A stretch of 27,085 nucleotides of DNA from Synergistaceae bacterium (lineage in GTDB: Bacteria > Synergistota > Synergistia > Synergistales > Aminobacteriaceae). Below the pieces are notes generated by a model. That model saw only the letters and a list, made by a program, of their open reading frames with translations, did not search any database and was not told where the DNA came from. The stretch spans positions 1 through 27,085 of the forward strand of contig JAFVEW010000222.1 of assembly GCA_017475805.1 (NCBI GenBank), read 5' to 3'. A program made the position numbers and the translations under genes. How positions within the stretch are numbered: the stretch's first letter is position 1; every line of letters starts with the position of its first letter. This document shows, one piece after another, positions 7,311-14,737 of the stretch.

Positions 7311-7569
7311 AATTTTTTCACCTTTCTTTAAGTTTCAATCTTGAATTTTACTTTTGAAAAATTATACTTCATAAATTCGATATTCATACGTGCAAAAACA
7401 AAATTCTAATTTCAAAATTATTTTCGTGAACTTTGATGGCGAGAATAAATTTTTAAGATTTTTGTAGCTGAAAATGTAGTTGAAAAAATTATCTTCATTT
7501 TATTGTTTTTAAGAATTAAAATTAAACGTTATTATTATACTCCGAGAAATAAAAAGGAGAAAAAATTTA
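7311..7569. promoter_or_regulatory. Divergent AT-rich promoter region between the Mrr-like gene and the deacetylase gene
   Basis: A 259-base AT-rich gap between divergent genes. On the minus strand a perfect TATAAT lies at 7361-7366, 51 bases before the Mrr-like start. On the plus strand TATACT at 7536-7541 lies 29 bases before the deacetylase start. No convincing -35 boxes were found. The middle (about 7380-7510) shows no ORF, repeat or clear hairpin. Confidence 0.45.
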
Positions 7570-8553
7570 ATGAAAGCCTTTAAGATTTTTGCAATTTTGA
7601 TTTTAATTTTTTTGTTTGCTTCACCGTCTTATGCAGAAAAAAACGAATGGAAAGCCGACAAATTAGACGCCCGCCGGGCAATTCCTAACAACATAACTCC
7701 GCCGGATAAATTAGAGCCTGAAAATAAATTATTGCCGCTTGAAACTGACGAGGGAGTTATCCGCCGCGTGAAAATTTCTGACAGCGAAAGAGTTGTTGCT
7801 TTGACGTTCGACGCCTGCGAATTAGCTACGATAACAACAGGCTGCGACATGGACGTTATAAATTTTTTGCGTGTTAATAAAATCCCTGCGACTTTTTTCA
7901 TGGGAGGAAAATGGATGCGGACTCATTCGCGGCGCGTCAAGCAGCTTATGAGCGAATATGAACTTTTTGAAATCGGAAATCATAATTGGTCTCATGGAAA
8001 TTGCGCATTACTTTCAGAGGCAGAGCTTAAAAAGCAAATTTTATGGACTCAAGCTGAATATGAAATTTTGCTTGATGAGTTTTTGCATGAATTTTATGAT
8101 GATAATGGCCTCGAAGCCGTTGAAGAATTGCAGAAAAAAATTTCTCCTGTCCCGACTTTATTTAGACTTCCATACGGCCGCAATAATGAGCAGGCATTAA
8201 AAATAATTTCGCAACTCGGTTTAAGAATAATTCAATGGGACGTAGCAGCCGAAGCCGGAGATAACTCGAACATAAAGCGCGCTAAAAATTCTGCTAAAAA
8301 AGTCGCAGCAATGACTAGGCCGGGTTCAATTTTGTTATTTCATGCTAATTCAGTTCCTAAAGGCACAGCGAATTTATTGCAATTTGTTGTTGAGGAACTT
8401 AAATCGCAAGGCTACAGCTTCGTAAAAGTCAGCGAACTTTTAGAGATTGGCGAGCCTGAAACAGTCCGTAACGGATATTTTACAAACCCCGGCGATAATT
8501 TAGCTCTTGATAAAAAATTTGGCTTTGACGGCACAGGACGAAAAAGAAAATAG
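7570..8553 (+). CDS. Secreted polysaccharide deacetylase (NodB homology, TFDAC type)
   Basis: A 327-residue exported carbohydrate esterase 4-like enzyme that would remove N- or O-acetyl groups from a glycan such as peptidoglycan or exopolysaccharide. A signal peptide spans residues 1-22 with likely cleavage after SYA. NodB motifs in order: TFDAC (79-83, in place of TFDDG), H138 and H142 in NHNWSHGN, RLPYG (199-203), the WDVAAEAGD region, and LLFH (255-258). D81, H138 and H142 could bind the metal. An extra helical stretch of about 30 residues (165-195) lies between motifs 2 and 3. GGAG at 7556-7559 lies 10 bases before the ATG. The TAG stop begins a heptad array. Confidence 0.88.
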   Translation: MKAFKIFAILILIFLFASPSYAEKNEWKADKLDARRAIPNNITPPDKLEPENKLLPLETDEGVIRRVKISDSERVVALTFDACELATITTGCDMDVINFLRVNKIPATFFMGGKWMRTHSRRVKQLMSEYELFEIGNHNWSHGNCALLSEAELKKQILWTQAEYEILLDEFLHEFYDDNGLEAVEELQKKISPVPTLFRLPYGRNNEQALKIISQLGLRIIQWDVAAEAGDNSNIKRAKNSAKKVAAMTRPGSILLFHANSVPKGTANLLQFVVEELKSQGYSFVKVSELLEIGEPETVRNGYFTNPGDNLALDKKFGFDGTGRKRK

Positions 8554-8580
8554 AAGTGAGGAGATAGGAGGTAGGAAGTT
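8551..8580 (+). repeat. Heptad repeat array at the deacetylase stop codon
   Basis: On the plus strand the units read TAGAAGT, GAGGAGA, TAGGAGG, TAGGAAG. The first three bases are the stop codon of the deacetylase gene, and the array ends where the convergent thermonuclease stop codon begins (8580-8582). No obvious hairpin with a T-run is formed here. Confidence 0.75.
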
Positions 8581-9206
8581 TACTGCCACATTCCTAATTT
8601 TGATTTTTTAGCTTCGCTTTCAATTTCTTTGAATAATTTTTCGTAGCGGTTATTAGGCTTGATTATCGTAACTTTTGCATAACCTCCGGCTAATAATATT
8701 GCGTTGTACATATTGCGCCGGATCGTTTCATCATTAATCTGCGCAGGCTTTGACAGCCATATATAAGCTAAATGCCTGTTATATCTGTCCGTCGGATTTT
8801 TGTCATATTCGAGCCAGACGTTCCGTCCCGTCAAAGATTCTTTTGTGAAATTGCTTGCTTCTTTACCATAAGGCTGCACGCCCTTAGTCGGGTGAACAGT
8901 CTCAGGGGTATCGACTCCTAAAAATCTAACGCGCCTGTCTTCTCCGTTCACCCGGATTACAGCTGTGTCGCCGTCAATAACTCTTGCGACAATCCCTTGA
9001 ACAATTCCTGAAGCGTCAACCGTATTTGAAGTCGTAGAAGTTGGAACAGGAGTTTCGTTGACATTGCCGCCGTTATTGAAAATTGACGATGGATCAATTC
9101 CGGTAAAATAAAGAATCGCAGCAACAATTACGAGCAAAACAAATTTCACCGGGCCGATTCGTTTTATATCATCGAAAGTTATATTGTTATTTTTTTTCTT
9201 TGCCAT
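8580..9206 (-). CDS. Membrane-anchored thermonuclease (staphylococcal nuclease-like, SNc domain)
   Basis: A 208-residue protein with a basic N-terminus, one membrane segment at about 20-35 (VKFVLLVIVAAILYFTGI), a Thr/Ser/Asn-rich linker (46-64) and an SNc domain (about 68-208). Catalytic residues match staphylococcal nuclease: D80 in VIDGDT, R94, D99 and E102 in RFLGVDTPE, and R144 in DRYNRHLAY. It should hydrolyse DNA or RNA with calcium on the outer side of the membrane. No Shine-Dalgarno sequence is seen before the ATG. It lies downstream of the gspE-type gene with the repeat hairpin at 9237-9294 between them. Confidence 0.9.
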   Translation of the reverse strand: MAKKKNNNITFDDIKRIGPVKFVLLVIVAAILYFTGIDPSSIFNNGGNVNETPVPTSTTSNTVDASGIVQGIVARVIDGDTAVIRVNGEDRRVRFLGVDTPETVHPTKGVQPYGKEASNFTKESLTGRNVWLEYDKNPTDRYNRHLAYIWLSKPAQINDETIRRNMYNAILLAGGYAKVTIIKPNNRYEKLFKEIESEAKKSKLGMWQ

Positions 9207-9236
9207 TTTATTTTTAATTTTTTTCGTTGTATCACT

Positions 9237-9294
9237 AATTAAGAAATGAGAGCCGGAATTTTAATTCCTAACCTCTCACTCCTAATTCCTAATT
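9237..9294 (-). repeat. Heptad repeat array forming a long hairpin after the GspE-type gene
   Basis: On the minus strand 7-bp units of the AGGAATT/AGGAGTG/AGAGGTT type run from 9294 back to about 9263, six bases after the gspE-type stop. The array is half of an imperfect inverted repeat: TGAGAG (9247-9252) pairs with CTCTCA (9273-9278), the outer AATTA (9237-9241) with TAATT (9283-9287), and the inner GGAATT (9255-9260) with AATTCC (9263-9268). No U-tract follows, so termination is uncertain. Confidence 0.75.
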
Positions 9295-9299
9295 ATTTT

Positions 9300-10982
9300 T
9301 TATAGTGTTGTTGTTAAGACTTCTTCGAGTGAAGTTGCTCCGTTAATTGCGGCATTGATTCCAGCTTGACGCAGAGTCTTCATGCCTTGATGAATAGCAG
9401 CTTCTCGGAGTTCGATGTTATCTGCGCCTTTTAATATCATTTCGCGTAAATTATCATCGACGACCATAATCTCATAAATTCCGCGTCGGCCTCTGTAACC
9501 GTTGCGGCAGCTCGGACAGCCTACGGGTCTGAAAGCATGAGAATGAGAAGGAACATGAATTTTCTCGCAAGTTGCGTCGTCAAGTTCATATTCTTCTTTG
9601 CAGAATGGACAAAGGCATCTGACGAGTCTTTGAGCAACAACTCCGGAAAGCGAAGCAGACAACAAGAAAGGCTGAATCCCCATATCGATAATTCGAGTTG
9701 CCGCGCTTGGAGCGTCATTAGTGTGAAGAGTCGATAAAACAAAATGTCCCGTCAATGCCGAACGAATTGCTATTTGAGCCGTGTCGCCGTCACGAATCTC
9801 TCCGATCATAATTTTGTCAGGGTCTTGTCGCAAAATTGAACGTAAAGCAGAGTCAAAAGTTAAGCCGGCTTTTTCATTGACGTTTACCTGATTAATTCCG
9901 GGAATGTAAAATTCTACAGGGTCTTCAACAGTTACGATATTAATATCAGGGTGGCTTATTCGTTTTAACATTGAATAAAGCGTCGTGGATTTTCCTGAAC
10001 CTGTCGGACCTGTTGCTAACATGATACCCCATGGCATTTCACAGAATCTGTTGATATATTTCATATCGTCGTCATCAAAACCGAGCTGCTCAAGCTCAAC
10101 GGCGGCGTGATCTCTGTCTAAAATTCTCATGACGATTTTTTCACCCGCCATTGTCGGCAATGAAGATACACGCAAATCTATATGTTTGCCGTCAACAACG
10201 GTTAAGATACGACCGTCCTGCGGTTTTCTTTTTTCAGAAATGTCCATGCCTGACATGATTTTAATTCTCGAAACTACTGACGGGTGCAAATTCGCGGGAT
10301 ATTCCAAATGAATATATAAACTTCCGTCGACCCTGAATCTGACTCGGCAAGTTCCTTCGTAGGCTTCAATATGAATATCTGAGGCTTCTTCGCGGACAGC
10401 TTGCGATATAGTATCGTTGACGAGTTCGATTAAAGGCGCGTCATCAGGTCCTGCTACTGTTGTAGTTGCAGAAAGCGGCGTGTAGGCTTCAACTTGAGTA
10501 GCTTCGCTGAGGGCTTTAACGCCTTCTAAGTTTGTTGTTATATCATAGAGCCTGTGTAAATTTCTTTTTATGTCATCACGGCCTGAAATCGTAACTCTAA
10601 GATTATGTCCCGTGAGCATTTTTATTTCGTCCTGCGACGGCAGGTCTAACGGGTCTCCCATTGTTACAACTAAAGTGCCGTCTTCTTCAATTTCAAGAGG
10701 AACTACGCTAAGACGTTCCGCAACGCTTTTAGGAATTAATTTTATAGCTTCGGGCTGAACTTGATAGCGGTCAAGCTGAACAAATTGAAAATCAAATTGA
10801 ATGGCTAACATTTCGGCCAGCTGTGTCGGGGTGAGAGCATTAATAGAAACTAACGCATCGCCGAGTCGTTTGCCTGTAGTTTTTTGCAGCTTTAATGCTG
10901 TGTCGAGTTGCTCCTGAGAAACTAAATCATATTCGCGCAATATGTCGCCGAATTTTTTTACTTGTTTGAATAGAGTAGCCAA
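9300..10982 (-). CDS. GspE/PilB-family type II secretion or type IV pilus assembly ATPase
   Basis: A 560-residue hexameric-type secretion ATPase. An N-terminal MshEN-like domain (about 8-110, with KRLGDALVSINALTPTQLAEML) may bind c-di-GMP. The core has the Walker A motif GPTGSGKST (about residues 324-332), the Asp box and Walker B (GEIRDGDTAQ), and a His box (STLHTNDA). Near the C-terminus is a tetracysteine zinc site (CLCPFC and CPSC). It would power pilus or pseudopilus polymerisation at the inner membrane. The start is a TTG with AGGGGG seven bases upstream. No pilin, PilC, PilM or secretin gene is in the window. PilB and GspE cannot be told apart by sequence alone. Confidence 0.9.
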   Translation of the reverse strand: MATLFKQVKKFGDILREYDLVSQEQLDTALKLQKTTGKRLGDALVSINALTPTQLAEMLAIQFDFQFVQLDRYQVQPEAIKLIPKSVAERLSVVPLEIEEDGTLVVTMGDPLDLPSQDEIKMLTGHNLRVTISGRDDIKRNLHRLYDITTNLEGVKALSEATQVEAYTPLSATTTVAGPDDAPLIELVNDTISQAVREEASDIHIEAYEGTCRVRFRVDGSLYIHLEYPANLHPSVVSRIKIMSGMDISEKRKPQDGRILTVVDGKHIDLRVSSLPTMAGEKIVMRILDRDHAAVELEQLGFDDDDMKYINRFCEMPWGIMLATGPTGSGKSTTLYSMLKRISHPDINIVTVEDPVEFYIPGINQVNVNEKAGLTFDSALRSILRQDPDKIMIGEIRDGDTAQIAIRSALTGHFVLSTLHTNDAPSAATRIIDMGIQPFLLSASLSGVVAQRLVRCLCPFCKEEYELDDATCEKIHVPSHSHAFRPVGCPSCRNGYRGRRGIYEIMVVDDNLREMILKGADNIELREAAIHQGMKTLRQAGINAAINGATSLEEVLTTTL

Positions 10983-11060
10983 ACTTTATCCCCCTGCTCT
11001 TAAAAATTTTTGCGCTATACTTGCTAATTATACAATCGTTCTTAAAGGAGAGAAATTTTA
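10983..11060. promoter_or_regulatory. Short divergent promoter region between the GspE-type gene and hisS
   Basis: Only 78 bases separate the two starts. On the minus strand TATAAT lies at 11027-11032 and AGGGGG serves the TTG start. On the plus strand TTGCGC (11010-11015) and TACAAT (11031-11036) form a possible promoter with a short 15-base spacer, and AAAGGAG (11044-11050) is the hisS ribosome binding site. The opposing -10 candidates overlap, so the two promoters may interfere. Confidence 0.4.
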
Positions 11061-12320
11061 ATGGCAGCAATAAGCGCACCGCGTGGAACACGTGATATTT
11101 TACCGAACGAGTCTTGGAAATGGTCATATATTATTAAAACAGCAGGCGAAGCAATGAAAGATTTTGGCTTCAGTGAAATTCACCTGCCGATTTTTGAACA
11201 CACTGAATTATTTTCGCGAGGCGTCGGCGAAACGACCGACATTGTCGAAAAAGAAATGTATACTTTTGAAGATAGAGGCGGCCGCAGCATTACTTTAAGA
11301 CCTGAAGCTACAGCCGGAGTTATGAGAGCAGCGATTGAAAATAATCTTTGCGTTCAGGGAGCGAGTGCGAAGCTCTGGAACTGGGGGCCGATGTTCAGAC
11401 ACGAACGACCTCAAAAGGGACGTTATCGACAGTTTTATCAAATTGATGCAGAGTGTTTAGGAATTTCAAACGCTATGGCCGATGTTGAAATTATTTCGCT
11501 CTCAATAGAAATTTTCAGGCGGCTCGGCTTAAAAAATCTTGAAGTCGTGATTAATTCCGTAGGCTGTGAAAAATGCAGACCTGTTTACCGTCAGAAATTG
11601 CTTGAATATTTCGAGTCTCATAAAGGCGAAATTTGCGAGACTTGTTTGACTCGACTTGATAGAAATCCGCTTAGAATTTTAGTCTGCAAAAAAGAGGCTT
11701 GCGGACATGTTGCTGACGGCGCGCCGGATATTTTTGATTCTCTTTGCGATGAATGCCGCCATCATTTTGCAGAAGTCCGGGCAGGTCTTGAACGTTTAGG
11801 ATTTGCTTACACGTTAAATAAAAGACTTGTTCGCGGTCTTGATTATTACACTAAGACTGCTTATGAAATTTTGTCCGGCGACTTGGGAGCGCAGAACGCT
11901 GTAGCAGGCGGAGGACGTTATGATAATCTTTCAGCTGCTATAGGCGGCAATAAAATTCCCGGCGTGGGCTTTGCGTGCGGACTTGACAGAATAATGTTAG
12001 TAATGGAAGAACAAGGCTGTGATTTCGGCGCGATGCCTAAAACGGAAGTTTATGTTGCTGCTCTTGATGATAACGCACGAGGAGCAGCACAGATTTTGAC
12101 TTATGAGTTACGAAAAAACAAAATTGCTTCGGCCTGCGATACTTCAGGAAAGAGTTTCAAAGCTCAAATGAAAGCCGCAGGAACTTGTAAATTTGCCTGC
12201 ATAATCGGCTCTGAAGAATTAGCAAACGGAACGGTAACAATTAAAAATTTAAGCGACAGCTCGCAAGTAAATATTTCTATTAATGAAGCAGCGAATTATT
12301 TATTGAACATGCTAAAATAA
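11061..12320 (+). CDS. hisS: Histidyl-tRNA synthetase
   Basis: A 419-residue class II aminoacyl-tRNA synthetase that charges tRNA-His. Visible signatures: N-terminal PRGTRDILP, ITLRPEATAG (motif 1/2 region), WNWGPMFRHERPQKGRYRQFYQID (motif 2 with the catalytic arginine), the histidine-specific GLDYYTKTAYEI and AGGGRYD blocks, and motif 3 in GVGFACGLDRIML. The C-terminal anticodon-binding domain (from about residue 325) follows. AAAGGAG is 10 bases before the ATG. No terminator lies directly after the stop, so transcription probably continues into the micro-ORF element and ends at 12588-12622. Confidence 0.96.
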   Translation: MAAISAPRGTRDILPNESWKWSYIIKTAGEAMKDFGFSEIHLPIFEHTELFSRGVGETTDIVEKEMYTFEDRGGRSITLRPEATAGVMRAAIENNLCVQGASAKLWNWGPMFRHERPQKGRYRQFYQIDAECLGISNAMADVEIISLSIEIFRRLGLKNLEVVINSVGCEKCRPVYRQKLLEYFESHKGEICETCLTRLDRNPLRILVCKKEACGHVADGAPDIFDSLCDECRHHFAEVRAGLERLGFAYTLNKRLVRGLDYYTKTAYEILSGDLGAQNAVAGGGRYDNLSAAIGGNKIPGVGFACGLDRIMLVMEEQGCDFGAMPKTEVYVAALDDNARGAAQILTYELRKNKIASACDTSGKSFKAQMKAAGTCKFACIIGSEELANGTVTIKNLSDSSQVNISINEAANYLLNMLK

Positions 12321-12333
12321 TTTTTAGGCGAGG

Positions 12334-12395
12334 TCGTTTGCTACCGTAGAAACGAGAGTCGCGGGGTATCTCCCGTTCTGACTGAAAAAATTCAG
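12334..12395 (+). ncRNA. Structured 5' leader of the hisS-downstream micro-ORF
   Basis: Three successive hairpins can be drawn before the ribosome binding site. TCGTTT (12334-12339) pairs with AAACGA (12350-12355), enclosing CTAC/GTAG. CGGG (12362-12365) pairs with CCCG (12372-12375). CTGAA (12382-12386) pairs with TTCAG (12391-12395) over an AAAA loop. The last stem ends three bases before AAGGGAGGTGA. It could be a structured leader controlling translation. I do not recognise it as a known riboswitch or tRNA. Confidence 0.45.
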
Positions 12396-12411
12396 GAAGG
12401 GAGGTGATTAC

Positions 12412-12516
12412 ATGAGAAAGCGTGAAAGCAATTTCACAAAAATAATAAAGCTGCTATTAGCTTCATCAGCTTTTTTAGCAGCCCTTGCGGAGTTAATCCG
12501 TGCTATCAAAATGTAA
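12412..12516 (+). CDS. 34-residue hydrophobic micropeptide of unknown function
   Basis: A 34-codon ORF with an almost ideal ribosome binding site (AAGGGAGGTGA at 12397-12407, GGAGG seven bases before the ATG). The peptide has a basic N-terminus (MRKRESNFTK), a hydrophobic helix of about 18 residues (IIKLLLASSAFLAALAEL) and a short basic end (IRAIKM), so it would probably lie in or across the inner membrane. I do not recognise it as a named family. Small basic-hydrophobic peptides of this design include type I toxins and small membrane regulators, but no antitoxin RNA is proven here. The strong start signal, the structured sequence on both sides and the terminator argue that it is a real gene. 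Confidence 0.6.
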   Translation: MRKRESNFTKIIKLLLASSAFLAALAELIRAIKM

Positions 12517-12529
12517 ATTCCCTTAACCT

Positions 12530-12580
12530 TGAGCATTAACGCTATGGTTGGGGATCAGCAGCCCCGATCACAGCGGCTCA
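12530..12580 (+). ncRNA. Long imperfect hairpin in the 3' part of the micro-ORF transcript
   Basis: TGAGC (12530-12534) pairs with GCTCA (12576-12580), CGCT (12540-12543) with AGCG (12572-12575), and TGGTTGGGG (12545-12553) with CCCCGATCA (12562-12570) including two G-U pairs. This gives about 18 base pairs in nested order with one five-base bulge. It starts 14 bases after the micro-ORF stop and precedes the terminator. Its function is unknown; it could be a 3' UTR element or part of a separate small RNA. Confidence 0.5.
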
Positions 12581-12587
12581 TTGTAAT

Positions 12588-12622
12588 AAAGTTGCCTCTC
12601 CCTCGCCGGGGACAACTTTTTT
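12588..12622 (+). terminator. Rho-independent terminator after hisS and the micro-ORF
   Basis: AAAGTTG (12588-12594) pairs perfectly with CAACTTT (12613-12619). An inner TCCC (12599-12602) pairs with GGGA (12609-12612), and the right arm runs into a T-tract to 12622. It lies between the convergent hisS/micro-ORF unit and murG, whose stop is at 12634-12636. Because the arm itself has an AAA/TTT end, it may also act weakly on murG transcripts. Confidence 0.8.
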
Positions 12623-12633
12623 CTTGCTTTTAA

Positions 12634-13587
12634 TTATACACCCTTCAAGAGTTCCGCTAAATTTTCAGGCGAATCGTTTTCATAAAAAATTCTTGAATTT
12701 TTCGAGAGTTTTATAAATTCTTGAGCGTTTTTAAGTTGATGATTATCAGCAGCTCCAGGCCATGGAATCGTTACAGCAGGAATTTTCCATTTAAGGATTT
12801 CTGCGAGAGTTGAGCCTCCAGCGCGACAGACTATAACGTCGCAGATTGAATAAAACGGATTCGTATCCCATTGCGGCGGTATAAAATGAGCGTTCTCTAA
12901 ATCTTTTTTTTCGTGAGATAAAAAAACAAATTCAAAATTTTTACAAAGCTCGGCAGTCTTCAATAAAATTTTGCTTAAAGCTCCGCTCCCTAAAGAACCT
13001 CCCGCAATGCCGATGATTTTTTTGTTAATATTAAGTTCAATGCCGAGAGTTTTTAGAGCTTCTTCGCGATTTATTTTTACAGGTTCGCGGACAGGAATCC
13101 CGACGTATTTGAAATTATTTATGCCTTCACATTCAGGCCAGCCCGTGATAATTTTTGCGTAATTAAATTTGGAAGCAAGTCGGGTAACTTTTCCGGCGAC
13201 GGCGTTTTGTTCGTGAAGAGTTACAGGAATTTTTCTAAATTTTGCTATTATCAGCGGCGCGAATGATACATAGCCTCCGAATAAAAATATTTCGTCAGGA
13301 TTAAAATCTTTTATAAATTTTCGTGCTTGAAAAAATGATTTTATTAACGCAAAACATCGAGACATAATTTTTTTGATTGACCTTGTTCCGAGCGGCGAGC
13401 CTGAAATTGCGAGCATAAACGGCTGAATATTCGCAGATTCGTAAATTTCTTTTTCAAGTTCGCGAGAGCCGCAAAGCCATTTAATATTATTGCCTTTACT
13501 TTCAAGTTCGCGTCCAAAAACTATAGCCGGGAAAATATGTCCGCCTGTGCCGCCGGCGACGATTAAAAATTTTTTATTAGTATTCAT
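12634..13587 (-). CDS. murG: UDP-GlcNAc:lipid-linked MurNAc-pentapeptide N-acetylglucosaminyltransferase MurG
   Basis: A 317-residue glycosyltransferase that converts lipid I to lipid II on the inner face of the membrane. Motifs: GGTGGHIFP at 12-20, GGYVSFAP and HEQNAVAGK in the acceptor domain, then in the donor domain GIAGGSLGSGALS, CRAGGSTLAEI and IPWPGAADNHQLKNA. It is somewhat shorter than the usual 350-365 residues, with compact loops and C-terminus, but all key motifs are present. Its start lies 11 bases inside ftsW, and murD-ftsW-murG is a standard division and cell wall gene order. Translation is probably coupled to ftsW. Confidence 0.95.
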   Translation of the reverse strand: MNTNKKFLIVAGGTGGHIFPAIVFGRELESKGNNIKWLCGSRELEKEIYESANIQPFMLAISGSPLGTRSIKKIMSRCFALIKSFFQARKFIKDFNPDEIFLFGGYVSFAPLIIAKFRKIPVTLHEQNAVAGKVTRLASKFNYAKIITGWPECEGINNFKYVGIPVREPVKINREEALKTLGIELNINKKIIGIAGGSLGSGALSKILLKTAELCKNFEFVFLSHEKKDLENAHFIPPQWDTNPFYSICDVIVCRAGGSTLAEILKWKIPAVTIPWPGAADNHQLKNAQEFIKLSKNSRIFYENDSPENLAELLKGV

Positions 13588-14737
13588 TTTCAGATTCTTT
13601 TTCTTTATTTTCTTTTTTCTCTTTTTCTTTTTTAACTTTTTTATTTTTTTTAGCGGAGGCTTCTTTATTCTCGGATTTAATCGTCATTAAAAGGCCGACC
13701 TTCGCCCACATAAATAACATCGAGCTCCCGCCTGCGCTTATAAAAGGCATTGGGATTCCTGTCAGCGGCATTAGCTTAGTAACGCCCGCAACGTTCACGA
13801 ACATTGGGAAAATTACACTTGCTGTGAGGCCGAGAGCTAAAGATTTCGTGAAAGGAGTCTTAGCGTCGCGGTAAATATAATAAACACGCCATGTCCATAT
13901 AGCGTAAAGCAAAATTAAGAACATCGTGCCGACAAGCCCGAACTCTTCACCGATAGCAGGGAAAATATAATCTGTTTCAGCTTCAGGCAAATAACGTTCC
14001 TCTTGCAAGCCTTTACCGATGCCTACGCCTGTTACTGAACCGTTAGCAAAAGCTACGAGACCTTGAATAATTTGAAAGCCCTTACCCATAGGATCGTCCC
14101 AAGGATTCCAGAAAGCGTCGAAGCGTCTCATTCGATACGGAGCTATTAAAATCAAAAATACAACTATGGCAGCAGCAGCAACGACTCCTAATAAAGGATA
14201 TTTCCAGCCGCGCCGCTCAATGTGCATTACAAAACATATAGCTCCGACAAGAATAGTTCCGCCTAAGTTCGGCTGAAACATCAACGGCACAGCTAACATT
14301 AAAATTGTTGTCAATGTCGGGCTTAGGAACGAATGAAAATCTCCGCGAGATAAGCTCACTTCGTCTTCGTTTAACCTCTTGGCCATGAAAATAGGCAAAG
14401 CAAATAAAACAAATTCAAGAGGCTGAAATCTAAAACCCGGCAATGCTAACCAGCGTCTTGCACCGCCGACCTTAACTCCTATTCCAGGAATTAAAGTTAA
14501 AAGCAATAAAATCCATGAAAATAAAAATAATTTCGCGCTGTGTTTCCTGAATTTTTCAGTCGAAACCAACATGCAGACAAACATAAAAGTTACGCCAAGT
14601 CCGATAAATTGAAACTGACGTAACGGATGAGCAAACGGATTGCCTGCGGTCATACTGTTGCGGAGCGATAACGATGAAATCATTATCATTCCGCAGCCGC
14701 TGAGTATTAATGGAATTATGACTTCAAGAATAAACAT
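13577..14737 (-). CDS. ftsW: SEDS-family peptidoglycan glycosyltransferase FtsW
   Basis: A 386-residue polytopic protein with about ten hydrophobic segments. SEDS hallmarks are VKVGGARRWLALPGFRFQPLEF (about residues 89-110), FQPNLGGTILVG, GSVTGVGIGKGLQEERYLPEAETDYIFPAIGEEFGLVG, and PLTGIPMPFISAGGSSML near the end. SEDS proteins polymerise glycan strands from lipid II. Position between murD and murG favours FtsW over RodA. The tail after about residue 352 is a Lys/Glu-rich cytoplasmic extension. Its ATG overlaps the murD stop codon (TAATG), so the two are coupled. Confidence 0.93.
   Translation of the reverse strand: MFILEVIIPLILSGCGMIMISSLSLRNSMTAGNPFAHPLRQFQFIGLGVTFMFVCMLVSTEKFRKHSAKLFLFSWILLLLTLIPGIGVKVGGARRWLALPGFRFQPLEFVLFALPIFMAKRLNEDEVSLSRGDFHSFLSPTLTTILMLAVPLMFQPNLGGTILVGAICFVMHIERRGWKYPLLGVVAAAAIVVFLILIAPYRMRRFDAFWNPWDDPMGKGFQIIQGLVAFANGSVTGVGIGKGLQEERYLPEAETDYIFPAIGEEFGLVGTMFLILLYAIWTWRVYYIYRDAKTPFTKSLALGLTASVIFPMFVNVAGVTKLMPLTGIPMPFISAGGSSMLFMWAKVGLLMTIKSENKEASAKKNKKVKKEKEKKENKEKESENEY

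Noticed and set aside
8557..8580. Terminator between the deacetylase and thermonuclease genes
   Set aside because: The array there has no inverted partner and no T-run on either strand.
12334..12395. tRNA or known riboswitch after hisS
   Set aside because: No T-loop GTTCRA, no cloverleaf geometry and no CCA end; no riboswitch core I recognise.
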